From the NCBI GenBank assembly GCA_013115145.1, contig JAAPAO010000195.1, positions 5,606-54,936 of the forward strand: a DNA stretch of 49,331 nucleotides, written 5' to 3'. Below, one piece after another: positions 10,906 to 22,129 of the stretch; position 1 is the first letter of the stretch; each line of letters starts with the position of its first letter. The DNA comes from Perkinsus chesapeaki. Its lineage: Eukaryota; Perkinsozoa; Perkinsida; Perkinsidae. The position numbers and the translations under genes were made by a program. Under the pieces are notes generated by a model. That model was not told the DNA's origin, searched no databases, and saw only the letters and a program-made list of their open reading frames with translations.

Positions 10906-12854
10906 CTAATACTCGAACTCCTTGTTCAGGACCTCTCTCAACTCCTTCACATGGTCGGGAACGTCGACGTTCAAAGTGCGGTCACTGGCATCATAGTTTA
11001 CAGGAACCTCAATAAGATGGACACCGTGCTCGTCCAGGCACTTGTTGAGAATCTCCGTCAGCTCATCAGCTCGGGTCACACGATAGCCCTTGGCGCCATA
11101 TGCCTCCGCGTACTTCACGAAATCGACGTTGTTCAACTTGAGGCCCCATCTAGGCATCCCATTCGCGCTCTGCTTCCACTCGATCATACCATAGGCGTTA
11201 TCGTTGAGAACAATCTGGATGAGATCCAAACCGAGAGTAACGGCGGTCTCAAGCTCCTGGGAGTTCATCATGAATCCACCATCACCGGAGACGGCCACAA
11301 CCTTATGGTCGGGCCTCACCATCTTGGCGGCTATCGCTGATGGCAGGCCGGCGCCCATGCTGGCGAGGGCGTTATCAAGCAACAGAGTGTTCGGGTCACG
11401 CGCCTCGTAAAGTCGGGCGAACCATATCTTGTACATGCCGTTATCGAGACAAACGATGCTCTTATCGGGCATGCACTTTCGGACGTCTTTTACCACCCGG
11501 CGGATATCCATCGGGAAGGCGTCTGATGTGGTGTAGATCGAGTGATGCATTCTTCTCTGCGCAACCTCGCGAATCTGAAACGGTGCATCAAAAACAACCG
11601 ACGGAAATTCCGGCTTACCTTTTGGAAAACAGCAAAGTCCCAATGAGGTTTGGGCATACACTTAAGCGTCTCGGAAATCTGCCAGATTGCGTTGCCAATA
11701 TCACCAACAACCTCGTGGTGAGGGAAGTAGACATCGTCCACGACAGCGGGGTAAAAATTGACATGAATGACGATAGGCTTCTCGTTGTGCTTCATAAAGA
11801 ACGGAGGCTTCTCGACCGAATCGTGTCCGATATTAACGATAAGATCCGCCCAATCGACAGCTGTGTGCACCCAGTCGTTCTGTGAGAGCGCCAAGGCTCC
11901 GAGGAAGTGGGGACTGGTCTCGTCAACCACCCCTTTGCCCATCTGGGTGCTCACTGCATAGATACCCGTATCATCGATGAACTTTCGGAGCATCTTGCTA
12001 GTGCGCTTGCGATTGCAGCCGGAACCGATGCACAGTAGAGGTCGCTTGGCCGCATGTATGAGAGCAACAGCCTTCGCAATGGCCTTGGCATCGGGGACCG
12101 GTCGGCGGACCTCTCGAATGGGGAAGAGGTACTCATTAGGGCCGAGATGATGCTCGGCGATATCTTCAGGAAGCTCGATATGAACGGGGCCAGGCTTCTC
12201 CTCGAGAGCCTCTCGAACGGACTCTCGGATGAGCGAAGGAATGGCGTCTAAACAAAGGGGAATCGAAAGAACATGGGAGTAGCTCGCTCTTACCCGCATC
12301 CGGGACTTGCTTGGTGAACTTGGTGATAGGGCGGAAGTGGTCGACTATATCGACTATTTGAAACTGGCCTTGTTTTGAATGCCTGATGGGCTTCTGACCA
12401 GTGAGCACCAGCATAGGCATGCCACCGAGCTTAGCATAGGCCACAGCCGTGGAGAAGTTGGTGGCACCGGGTCCCAAAGTGGACAGGCAAACTCCAGGCT
12501 GGCCGGTGAGCCGACCCACAGTGGCGGCCATGAAACCAGCGGCTTGCTCGTGACGCGTCAAAATCAACTTAATGCGGCCGGCCTCCTGGGCTTGTCGGAT
12601 TGACTCTAACAAATCGAGATTCTCCTCGCCAGGGATGCCGAAAATATACTGGACGCCCTCCGCTTCGAGGCATCTTATGAACGCATCCGTACCTATAAGA
12701 AGCAATAAAGGCAATTCTATACGGAGAGGAGCTTACACTTCATATTGCCGAGACTGGGAGCATTAGTAACCATATCGTCAAGGGACATGCCAGGAGTGTA
12801 CTCCATAGAGTCCATCACCTCACTGCAGAGTTCGTTCGTCGAGGCACTTGCCAT
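10906..12854 (-). CDS. Acetolactate synthase large-subunit-like ThDP enzyme
   Basis: Four exons (12854-12737, 12692-12294, 12247-11619, 11574-10906) joined by GT-AG introns of 44, 46 and 44 bp give one frame of 604 residues. The family condenses two pyruvates to acetolactate using thiamine diphosphate. Seen: FGIPGEEN near the N-terminus; LTRHEQAAGF, whose Glu activates ThDP; LGPGATN; LTGQKPI and QIVDIVDHF; and the ThDP/Mg motif GDGG followed by NDNAYG. The sequence resembles bacterial stand-alone, catabolic-type large subunits more than plant plastid AHAS, and no regulatory subunit gene is nearby. A 39-residue N-terminal extension rich in Ser, Met and acidic residues is not a clear mitochondrial or plastid signal, so a cytosolic place is likely. 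Bacterial origin followed by intron gain is inference. An oxalyl-CoA decarboxylase or glyoxylate carboligase is less likely. Confidence 0.92.
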
Positions 12855-15636
12855 TTTCCCTGTTTAATAAAACCTGCTGCTACAATTCATTTCTGTTTGA
12901 ATCGTCTCGAGTGAAGCTAACGCAAGATAAATCTCGCTCGCCCTAAAATGTGAAGCGGTCTTTCGAGTGCGAAGGGTAAAATCCATTTAAATGGCTTGTT
13001 AGAGTACATAGTCAGACCCTCTGTAGGACTATTACATCACGCTTCTTTAAAGTCCCTTTGGCCCAGAAGCTCAGTGCCACTTTCAGTAGGGGCGTTGGGG
13101 TTCTTCAACGCGAGCATGCCGGGGCCGATTTCACAAGTCCTCTAGCGTAAGGGAATCAACACGCTAGGGAGCAAGCCGGAGATGACGGGACATTGCTAAG
13201 ACTGGGAGATGAGGGTGGCAAGGGTGGTGGGATGATGGAACGGTCCTTGAAAATGGTGGTTACAGGGCGGTGGCAGGTCCTAGCTTTTGTACTGTTCGCT
13301 GCTAATGAGGTTTTCACATAAGGTAGATTGGAAAGATTCCCGAAGATACCTCCATCGATGAAAGATACGCTGACATCACGTTACATAATAAAACGTGACA
13401 TTCAGCCTCAAGGCGGTTGCTGCAGTACTGGGGATAAACACAAGGCGTCGCTTACTGCGGCAAGCGTAGAAGGGCTGCTGGGAAATGAATTCCTCTGAGA
13501 AGATTTCCAACTCCTCGTGGTTGCCTTCAGAACCCTCCTAATCACTATTCAATGGCCCTGCTACGAAGCGTCAGTATGACCGCCTTGGAGAAGACTCCTG
13601 GTCATCCCAAAAGCATCACTAATTTAGCGCAAGTCAGTTTTCCCGATCCGCCAACAGAAGAGACCTATGCGACATGCAAAAGGGTATCATCTGTTAACTT
13701 GCTCCATATAACATAAACTCTTTGCAGGTTTTCCAGTCGGCCGGCGGTCTCCTCGCGGTCCCTCTCCGGCCGAGAATTGTCAGAACCCAGTCGATCCCTG
13801 CCTTTCCCATCAGTACGACCCCGCAAGCTCGGCGGCATTCCAACTTGTGTGCCTAGGTACATACCGTGGTGACTTCGCCAACCAGCCAGTGACTTCCTGC
13901 GGGGCTAGCAATAAGCCTTTGGGCCCGTAAGCTATTGCATCGAAGGCATCTTGCTCGGACGTCTTATTTGTTAACAAATATGTTAGGAATGCATATCTTC
14001 TGGTTCTTAACAAATGTTTCAACATCATGTTACTGTGTGATTTGATAGGATACTCCTATCACATCTTCGCCTTAGCAATACTTCTGACCTTCTAGGAGTA
14101 CATCCCCGTTCCATTAGCTGGACCTTGATCTCGTCAGATATCACCCCAACGCCAATCGTTCTCGCTTGCCCGCGGAAAAATTCAAGCCGATGTGGCGAAA
14201 CAAATCAGACGTAGGTTTGTCTATATCATCATCTTGACCCATTATTTATGCAGGTTATGATTGAAGTTCGAGACATCAAGGATCCCCGACAGTTCTGGAC
14301 GACACATAGGCAAGTCGATGGCAAGGCGCTGTATGTACATCGGCTGCTGTTCAGGAACTACCACCGAGGAGCTGGAGGAGTGCAGTCGGCCAATCTATCA
14401 ATTGTGGCTAATAAGACCAAGTACTTCCACCAATTCCAACAACAAGGATAGTCATCATGTTGCTATGTTGTCCATTCGGTGTCCCTGCCGCCGCTGTGTT
14501 ATATCCATCACTTGCGTTATACTAGTGGATCGGGGATGCTACGGGCGAGCAAATCCCTCAGTTAACTGAGGCAACCTGTGGCACAGGTGCAGCAGGTCAA
14601 CAGGTCCTGTGCCTTATATGTAAGTGTATGCCTTTGGTCGCCTGCACATGGTGGCGAGGAAGGAACGTTTCAAGAAAAAGCAATGTAATTATTGTCGATT
14701 TCTGGCCTTATTATAAGATTACGAATTATGGCTACCCAAGGCAGTTTTACAGAATTATAACAATTGCCGGGAAACTCACAGGCGACTACTAGGCCTTCTA
14801 GCACTGGGCCAATAACAGAGTAGCAGCTTGAAGGAAGGTCCAACGACTTCTCGAGGAAGTTGTACCGCTCAGTAGTTGAGCAAAGCTGAGAAATGTTCTA
14901 ATACCGCTATGGGCCAGTAGTTTATGGTACTGCGCACTCAAGCTCAACTGAGCACTGACTGGCAAACCCAACACAAAAAGGATAAACAAAACATGACTTC
15001 TGATCATAGGGCTAAGTTACGACGCTCAATGAGGCATCACCGAGACAAATAGTTGGACCTTCACAGCTTGCTACTCACACCAGGGGCGGGGCGTCTGGAG
15101 CCTGGGCAACCTGGGAGGAGTAATACAGCATCATTCGGAGCGCGGAAATCAGAAGTTTTTTCGCTAATAGAAATGCACAGTACTCTCAGACTTTAGAAAT
15201 GCAAAGTCAGGACGGATGAAAGTTTTGCAAGGCGAACTTCGAGCTGATTCATTTGAGCCTATTCAACTCTCCATGTGCATTGGGAGATCGAATAGCATGC
15301 CAGATGTGTAGATGCCTAACATCACCTGTCCCCGGAAGGAGTGCTCCTCATGATGCCTTTCAATCTGGGAACATTTTCCTATTTTACACGGGGAAGCTTT
15401 TTCGCTCGCCTCATTTCATATGAAACGGTTGATCGATTTCATTATCTCATAATATGCTGTCATGACAATGTTAATGTATAATCTGCGGAAGTTTCAAGCC
15501 AAAACGCTAAGTACTCGGCGCGAAACGACTGTTTTAAATTGGAGCAACACCCTGTAAAATATATCCAGTGGCATCCCTGCTATACATTCATGTCATCACA
15601 GCACTACTAGTTCATACTATACACTGATGAGGCATT
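12855..15636. other. Long intergenic stretch
   Basis: About 2.8 kb between the start of the acetolactate synthase gene and the end of the thiolase gene. A plausible acceptor (ttatttatgcag) at 14240-14251 opens a frame to 14451, and an overlapping frame at 14330-14569 begins MYIGCCSGTTTEELEE. Neither joins to other exons or resembles a known family. The rest has frequent stops. Confidence 0.45.
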
Positions 15637-18600
15637 TTAATACCGTCTATTGCCGCTTCTGGCCAGTTGAATAACGTACCCTACGAATCGCCGTCAGAAG
15701 TAATTCCCAACAGAAGCCTAGAAATCTCGTATTGCACGCCCCCAAAGGCTAGAGGGATCATAACAACTTACCGGCGCTCTCCCATGCCTCTAGTATGGCC
15801 GGATCACTCGGTAGTGCCCGAGCTGCCGGGGCAGTATTCGTCTTCTTGTACGCCGCCACAACGCAGGCCCCACCGAGACCCAGGTTGTGCTGGAGGGCAT
15901 GTTTCACACCGTTAACCTAGAAGAATACGCTTAACCGAGAAGATTTGCGAATTCACCTGCCGCTTGTCCGCCGAACCTCGAAGCTGCCAAGTGAGCTCGC
16001 AGCACTGGGCGAGTCCAGTGGCGCCCAAGGGGTGGCCTTTCGAGATGAGGCCGCCAGACGGGTTTATTACGCAGCTGATATGAAGGAAATATGGTATGGA
16101 AAGAAGTGCGACACAAGCAGACTGTCCCCCAACGGCGGTCCCGAGGAATTAATGATTCCGGATTATGCTCTGAAATGATTTCATAGAATTTCTGCAATGC
16201 AAACGAACAACAACAACTACCATTGGGGAACATCGACGTGTCACACAAAGCGGGACAGAAAAGTCACTGCGCCCAATAATGCGCCTCTCCTTACATGCTG
16301 TTATTGCCATAAGTAAATCGTCCCTGCTCATTCAGCGGCCCTGCCTGTCCCTCCCCACATAGGCCCAACGCCTCTGTTGTGATCAACTCATTGGCCGAAA
16401 AACAATCATGAAGCTCGACTACCTACCTCAAGCACACCTCCTAGAGCCCCCACAGACCGTCTCACCTGGAAATCGTTGGGCTTGAGACCAGTCTGGCCCA
16501 AAACTTGCGCTATGGCCTTCTTGGTCATATCGTAGCCGACAATATCCATACAGCTCTTAGTGGTGAACGTCGCAGCTGTATCGGTAACCAGGACCATACT
16601 CAGCATCTCAATGGACTGGTCTAGGAGCCTGCCCACGGAAGGGAGCTCCATATGAACGAATCGATAAGATATCACTGAGGTTGTGTAATTCAGTTATACG
16701 GTAAGCTAACGGTGGGTATGGGCTGCTAATATGACACACGCCTCGCCAACGGCCCTAGCCTATAATTGGTATGAGTCTTCGAGTCGCCCGGCATCCTTCC
16801 ACGGGCGAGTCCTCCATTTTTAGGCCTAGCCTCACCCGTATTCTCTAGCAGCCTTCTCGCTCATGAGTATACAAGCAGCAGCACCATCAGAAGTTGGGCA
16901 ACACTGTAACTTGGTCAAAGGACCAAACACTTTCGGTGAGGCTAGAACCTGCCAAGTGAAGGGAATAACCACTGGAATCGAAACCAACCCCAATCTACCG
17001 AGAATGGACACAGTAGCGTTGGGAAGCGGAAAAACCCGCCGCAATTCCCCGAAAAATTTTTCTATTCGGCAGCCTCCTTATAATGTGCTCCAACCCAAAC
17101 AAATACGAATGCACAAGAGACGGCGGCGTGCATCCGCTCTACGAACGCTTAAGATGATATACACGGAAACGGTTCCACTGTGCTCAGGAGCTAATTAACC
17201 TCGAAGTGGGAACCTCCTGGCCACCGTGTTGATAGCGTGACAATGTTACTCTATCTACAAGTAATACATAAATAATATAGCCTGTACTAATGGATACTAA
17301 TTATATGAAGATATGAATATATTAAACTATACGTTATATATAATATAATAGATAGAGTATATATAATTATACCTAAACTAGTCATATTACTGTCCAGCTC
17401 GACGACGCAATAGAATGGGATGTTCAACTCGCTCAAGATTGAGCGAGAAATCGAAAAGATACGGAATATTCTATTATTCTGTATATCGCCGAGTAGCCCT
17501 TACCTCATCCACAGTGTAACGGTCACGGAATTGACTATATGGGTTATTAGCCGAATGATTGTGGTTCTTACTGGCTATGCATGCCAATTGCCTCTGTGTC
17601 GTACCATACCTATCAATGCAGCCTACGTGTAACTACCTAAGTTACTTTACTTTTCCATATGTTCGATGCCGGCATTCCCAAAGAGCTGTGGGGGGCCCGG
17701 AGCCGGCGCTAGACCTCTAAGGGAGGCCATCTCTGTCATGTGACGGTCGAGGGGATTTGTCCTGACGGGATGCCACTGACATTGGAAGGTCTACGGCCAC
17801 TACAGCACCTCAAGGTATTACTGAGGCACTGTGACCACCATTATATACGTAAAAATGCTACGAGGTGATCATTTCCCAATTTTCCCAGTCATGTTAGGAT
17901 TTCGAATCGTTCCAGTATCGGGCCGAAAGCAACAGCCACAAAAGGTGGGTTCTATAAAAACTAACACGCTGTAAAATAAAGAACATCTGCTGGCCCAGCC
18001 TCATAGCCGAGCCGTTGTTTCCTACCTATCAGTGTACTTAGCCCCCAAACTGCCCCTTTCCATCTTCTCAAACCCCACAACCAGGCACACATCGACCATA
18101 CCGGCCATGATAGCCTGTCTCCCCAGATACATAGCAGAAGCACCAGTACTGAGCGCGGAAACTACCCCACTGTCGCATCAGTTTAACCGATACCTGCAGT
18201 TGTTATTGACATTGAAGATCGGTATGCCACTACACCCTATAGCTTGGTATATGACTCTCTGACCACATGTGCTGTCACCGTAGACGTAGCCAGCATAGGC
18301 CGCTTGGATAGCTGGGAAAAGGGAACGAATTCAAGTCGACTAAAGTGAATGAAAGATACCTCCAAGTTTTCGGTGGAGTTCATTTGCAATCTAATCCCTA
18401 ATATCATTCAATCACCTTTCAACATTTCAGAGGGCGACCCTACAGCCCCTATCACTGATTGAGGAACCAGTAATATTAAGTACGACCTCTCAACCATCAA
18501 TAAGAGCTGCCACTATGAGTTGCCTTCCATAGCCTACTGTAGCTCCTTGATATTCTTTGTGTACAACTGTGAGGTTATTATAACGTCTACAATTTGTTAT

Positions 18601-19266
18601 TGGATACATCCAACTATAATAGATGACTCAGGCACTACCAATACATCAATCACGAGTACTTGATTCACATTATCATCAAGTATTATCAGTCATTATTACT
18701 CGAATCTAATAATTCTACACTAGGCCAGGGATATACTGCATAATTACTGATGCATTTAATTATATATATATATATATATATTCTTCCACCAGCCTGACCC
18801 TGTCTTACTCCACTTCTACTACCTTGGCTCACGACGCACCGCTGTTCCTCAGTCCTAGCACTCCAGTGCCAGGACACATTCCCCCATATAACAGTGCATC
18901 ACATCAGTGATTCTTCCCCTTTATGACTCTCCCCCCCCTCCACCGGCATTATTACCTTCAGCAGGTATGCCAGCATCCCTCACCGCCCTCTGTATTGCCA
19001 GCGCACCGAGATCTACATAATCTATATCCTTCCTAAGACGAACAACACCATTAGCCCCTTTAATTAATTCACTTTGGAAGTTCGCAGTCGACTCTACAAG
19101 AATCTTTCTAGCATCGCTTTTCGCGAAGTCGTGAAATCGATCTCAAAATCGGTCATTTGAACGCCCCCTCCCGATCGCAAAGTAGCAGAGGAGGGAGGAC
19201 TAACCTGCCAGGCTTGATGAAGCGAGTCATGCCCACTCCTGTGACGTACACCTTCTGCTGGACCAT
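15637..19266 (-). CDS. SCP-x-type peroxisomal thiolase (lipid-transfer-protein thiolase)
   Basis: Twelve exons: 19266-19205, 19032-18956, 18311-18194, 18148-18026, 17761-17651, 17609-17504, 16948-16836, 16628-16466, 16422-16295, 16074-15957, 15916-15772 and 15680-15637. They sum to 1308 nt, giving 435 residues in one frame. SCP-x thiolases cleave branched 3-oxoacyl-CoA. Seen in order: [16 protein letters not shown] start; [17 protein letters not shown] with nucleophile Cys85; [43 protein letters not shown] with His296; [14 protein letters not shown] with His348; and QHNLGLGG. Six introns are 40-45 bp (the intron at 15681-15771 is 91 bp); others are long (172, 264, 555, 207, 220 and 644 bp). 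The SCP2 lipid-binding domain of animal SCP-x is absent. No C-terminal SKL-like signal is seen; the last 14-codon exon is the least certain. Peroxisomal location is therefore unproven. Confidence 0.9.
18760..18781. repeat. (TA)n microsatellite in a thiolase intron
   Basis: About ten TA units lie within the 644-bp second intron of the thiolase gene. The intron is AT-rich and much longer than the usual 40-50 bp. Confidence 0.9.
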
Positions 19267-19688
19267 TGATAGGCAACAATTCGGCTGCTGTTGAGTAATA
19301 GACAACAAGAAAGGAGTTCAACAATTAATGAGGAAGTGACTCGACATAACGTTCAGTTCCGAAGATCAAGTAGTTCATTTTGACATGCTCACTTCACAAC
19401 TCCATTATTTACAATTACCCAATAGCCTCTAGCTTAAACTCTTATCATTAGGACACCCTCCAAGATAAACAGTTGAGGCATCACAGCATTACCCATCAAC
19501 CCAGAACGAACAAAAACACCTATAGACGGTGTTTATAGGCTTCCGGTAGACCGTTGAGATGCATGACGGTGTATAGACCGTCAATTACCTCTGAACTGTA
19601 TGTGCTGCAATACCTATAACCGAGCTAATGGCTTACTTTGCCGTCATTATTAACTAAACTAAACAATACATCTTTTGAGAAACAGTAA

Positions 19689-20590
19689 CTACTCTTCGTC
19701 GCTCGATGAGGAAAGGTCAGCGAAGGGATCGTAAGGTGTAAATTCTGGACCACAAGTAACCTAATAATCTGCTTCAACATACTCATAATGATAACCACTA
19801 CCGCCTCAGGTCGGGTCCACATAGCATACCCTGGCTCCGTTTCAAAGTATCTTACGCCATCCAGGAACGTACCATCTTGCCTTGCATCCTCGCATGGTTC
19901 ATCAAGGCGAATACCTACCCACGTACCTGACACCAAAACCTATCAAAGAGATCTATTATAACGTTTTTTATCCTGCAGCACTTGTCCTTTGACCAGGGAG
20001 ACGAGCACCAGTATAGGAGTATAGCTGCCGCACCTCGATCGATTGCGCAGCCCCCCGGTCCCCCTTTGGGTACAGGTGGTTCTCTGTCTCTCCCTGCTGA
20101 CCGGTGCAGGGGCGTACCATCCCCCCAGCCAACCGAGATTTGCTTGGCTGGCTCTTATGCAATCCTTACATTATAAAGCATATTATCATTATACACTTTA
20201 ATGAGCTTTATTAATATTAATCCCCGGTAGTTATCATACCGGCTCACCATAACACTACTTAATCGCCTCTTCACTCTACCACACTATATTATGACATTGT
20301 CGCATTGTAACCTTGTTGCCGTCACGCTCTCACCGTCCGCCAAGGCCACATGCATAACACACCTCTCCAGAGTGTCCCGCGAAAAAAACCAAAACACGAT
20401 TTCGGACGGAATACGACTGCTACACTTTCTATTTGCAGTTCAATCCTCCTCTCCCCCCTCGCAGCACTACCTAGCCCGCAGTGATTAGGTTGGATATAGG
20501 CAATCTCCCCTCGACGGTCAAATGGCTCCAGTTGACATCGCATCCCTACTTTAATGCGGTCGAACGTTGCCTTAGGGGTGGCCGGACGAC
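19689..20590 (-). CDS. CAP-Gly protein, tubulin-folding cofactor B-like (3' exons)
   Basis: Three exons are firm: 20590-20471, 19926-19802 and 19760-19689, with introns of 544 and 41 bp. Together they encode KVGMRCQLEP, RRGEIAYI, GTWVGIRLDEP, DGTFLDGVRYFET and WTRPEAV, then an acidic end DLSSSSDEE and stop. This is a CAP-Gly domain, which binds the acidic C-termini of tubulin or EB1. A single CAP-Gly followed by an acidic tail suits tubulin-folding cofactor B, which helps fold alpha-tubulin. The usual GKNDG signature is degenerate (ARQDG). The N-terminal part, expected to be ubiquitin-like, should lie at about 20590-21035. A frame from the ATG at 21033-21035 (MPSNNIPPAAVSMLEQ) and a piece at 20640-20610 (SYTEVMEVHIDE) may belong to it, but the splice chain is not resolved. 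The stop lies 423 bp upstream of the thiolase start, on the same strand. Confidence 0.75.
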
Positions 20591-21119
20591 CTAAGATGAA
20601 CAGTCCTCTTGCTCATCGATGTGAACTTCCATAACCTCCGTATAACTGCTGCGAAGGCAGCAATGTCCCGAACGCTCGAAGGGGTTAACCTCCATGGAAA
20701 AATGAATGGCAGCATACTCGCCAATATAGAACACCAATTAGAAGTCAGTTTCGGAATGCACCGGTTCACATGTGTTCGGTAGCGGTAGGCTCCGTTTATA
20801 AACTGAATAACTCCAAGGGCCATGAATTTTCCGGTCCATTTTGGTAGACCACACTGCAGTTCAAATGTTGATGGTAATTCATCAAGACCCCATTTCAAGG
20901 CCCCTTATCTTCATTACCATTCCCAACACGAATATCATCTCCAACATCCTCAGCCTGTCCACGAGCCATAAGAGCTGCCTTCTGAAGTTGCTCAAGCATG
21001 CTTACTGCTGCCGGGGGGATATTATTAGATGGCATAGAGAGGAGTACTAGACAACTGAGACCAGAAACAACTGGACCGTCCTTATTTTATAAAGTAACCT
21101 CTCAACTTGAAGAATAGTA

Positions 21120-21505
21120 CTGTATCAACTATTACTATTAATCCCATCTTTACTATTACTATTAATTCTAACTATACTATTACTATTAATTCTAACTATA
21201 CTATTACTATTAATTCTAACTATACTATTACTATTAATCCCCGCTGTACTATTACTATTAATCCCCGCTGTACTATTACTATTAATCCCCGCTGTACTAT
21301 TACTATTAATCCCATCTGNNNNNNNNNNNNNNNNNNNNNNNNNNNNNNNNNNNNNNNNNNNNNNNNNNNNNNNNNNNNNNNNNNNNNNNNNNNNNNNNNN
21401 NNNNNNNNNNNNACCGCTGTACTATTACTATTAATCCCCGCTGTACTATTACTATTAATCCCCGCTGTACTATTACTATTAATCCCGCTGTACTATTACT
21501 ATAGT
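21120..21505. repeat. 24-bp minisatellite interrupted by an assembly gap
   Basis: Repeats of a 24-bp unit, tactattactattaat plus a variable 9 bases, fill this stretch. Two unit types occur: one ends tctaacta (left part) and one ends ccccgctg (right part). The unit is a multiple of 3, so one frame stays open as a TITIN-like octapeptide repeat, but there is no start context or flanking coding sequence to suggest translation. The array length is unknown because of the gap. Confidence 0.95.
21319..21412. other. Assembly gap (94 N)
   Basis: A run of N inside the minisatellite. The unit type changes little across it, so the gap most likely hides further repeat copies of unknown number. Confidence 0.99.
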
Positions 21506-21512
21506 AGTTAAT

Positions 21513-22129
21513 ACGATTAATGTGGACTATATATTTTTAAGATCTCGCTCTATATATAGGATGAACTGATTATCGCCTTCCTCCATCGTAAGCCGCCAAT
21601 AACACTATATACAGTGTAACCATCGCACTGTGTATGACGTAAACGCTATAGTGCTTAGCCGCCATAAATGCAGCATAATATCTTCCCTTATATGCTCTAA
21701 TAGGCTCTATGTAAGAAGCTCCTAACAGTGGTAATAATTCCTTTGGTCGTAAAGGACTCCTTAGAAGTTGATATTCTAAGTGCATTCCGCAAGTCATAGC
21801 GGTACAAGGGGCCCTACAATAAGGATGATCCAAAGCCTCTAGCAGACACCTAAGCTTGTTCTACCCCACCTCAGCGATGCCCCAACGCTCTAGGAAATTT
21901 ACGGTCCCGACTGAAAACTAACTCAATCCCAGTTGTAACGGTTTCCATATGCGCGTGCGTGCAAGAGCCGGCTCAAAGCCTGTCACTCTCGTCTTAGCCA
22001 CCCTATCCTCGATGTGTTGAAAGCGACCTCAAATGAGTCTTTCTAAACTGTTAGCGATCCCAGAATCGGCGCTGTAAATTGGGACTCACCCCTCAAATAG
22101 GTACGTGACGCGCAGGGTCTCACGTCACC
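21513..22129. other. No supported gene
   Basis: A minus-strand frame at 21833-21570 (87 codons, rich in Tyr, Leu and Ala, with a hydrophobic end) begins with TTG and has no match or splice partner. The rest has frequent stops. Confidence 0.45.

Noticed and set aside
14248-14569. Two overlapping plus-strand frames with a good upstream acceptor
   Set aside because: No partner exon, start context or family resemblance; kept only as a note in the intergenic entry.
15637-19266. Thiolase fragments first looked like a pseudogene, since recognisable pieces lay in different frames with apparent gaps
   Set aside because: Removing eleven GT-AG introns joins all pieces, including the expected middle segments at 17504-17761, in one frame of 1308 nt with all catalytic residues.
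21107-21511. Long plus-strand frame with TITIN-like repeats as a gene
   Set aside because: It is open only because the 24-bp unit is a multiple of 3; it crosses a gap of N and has no flanking coding sequence.
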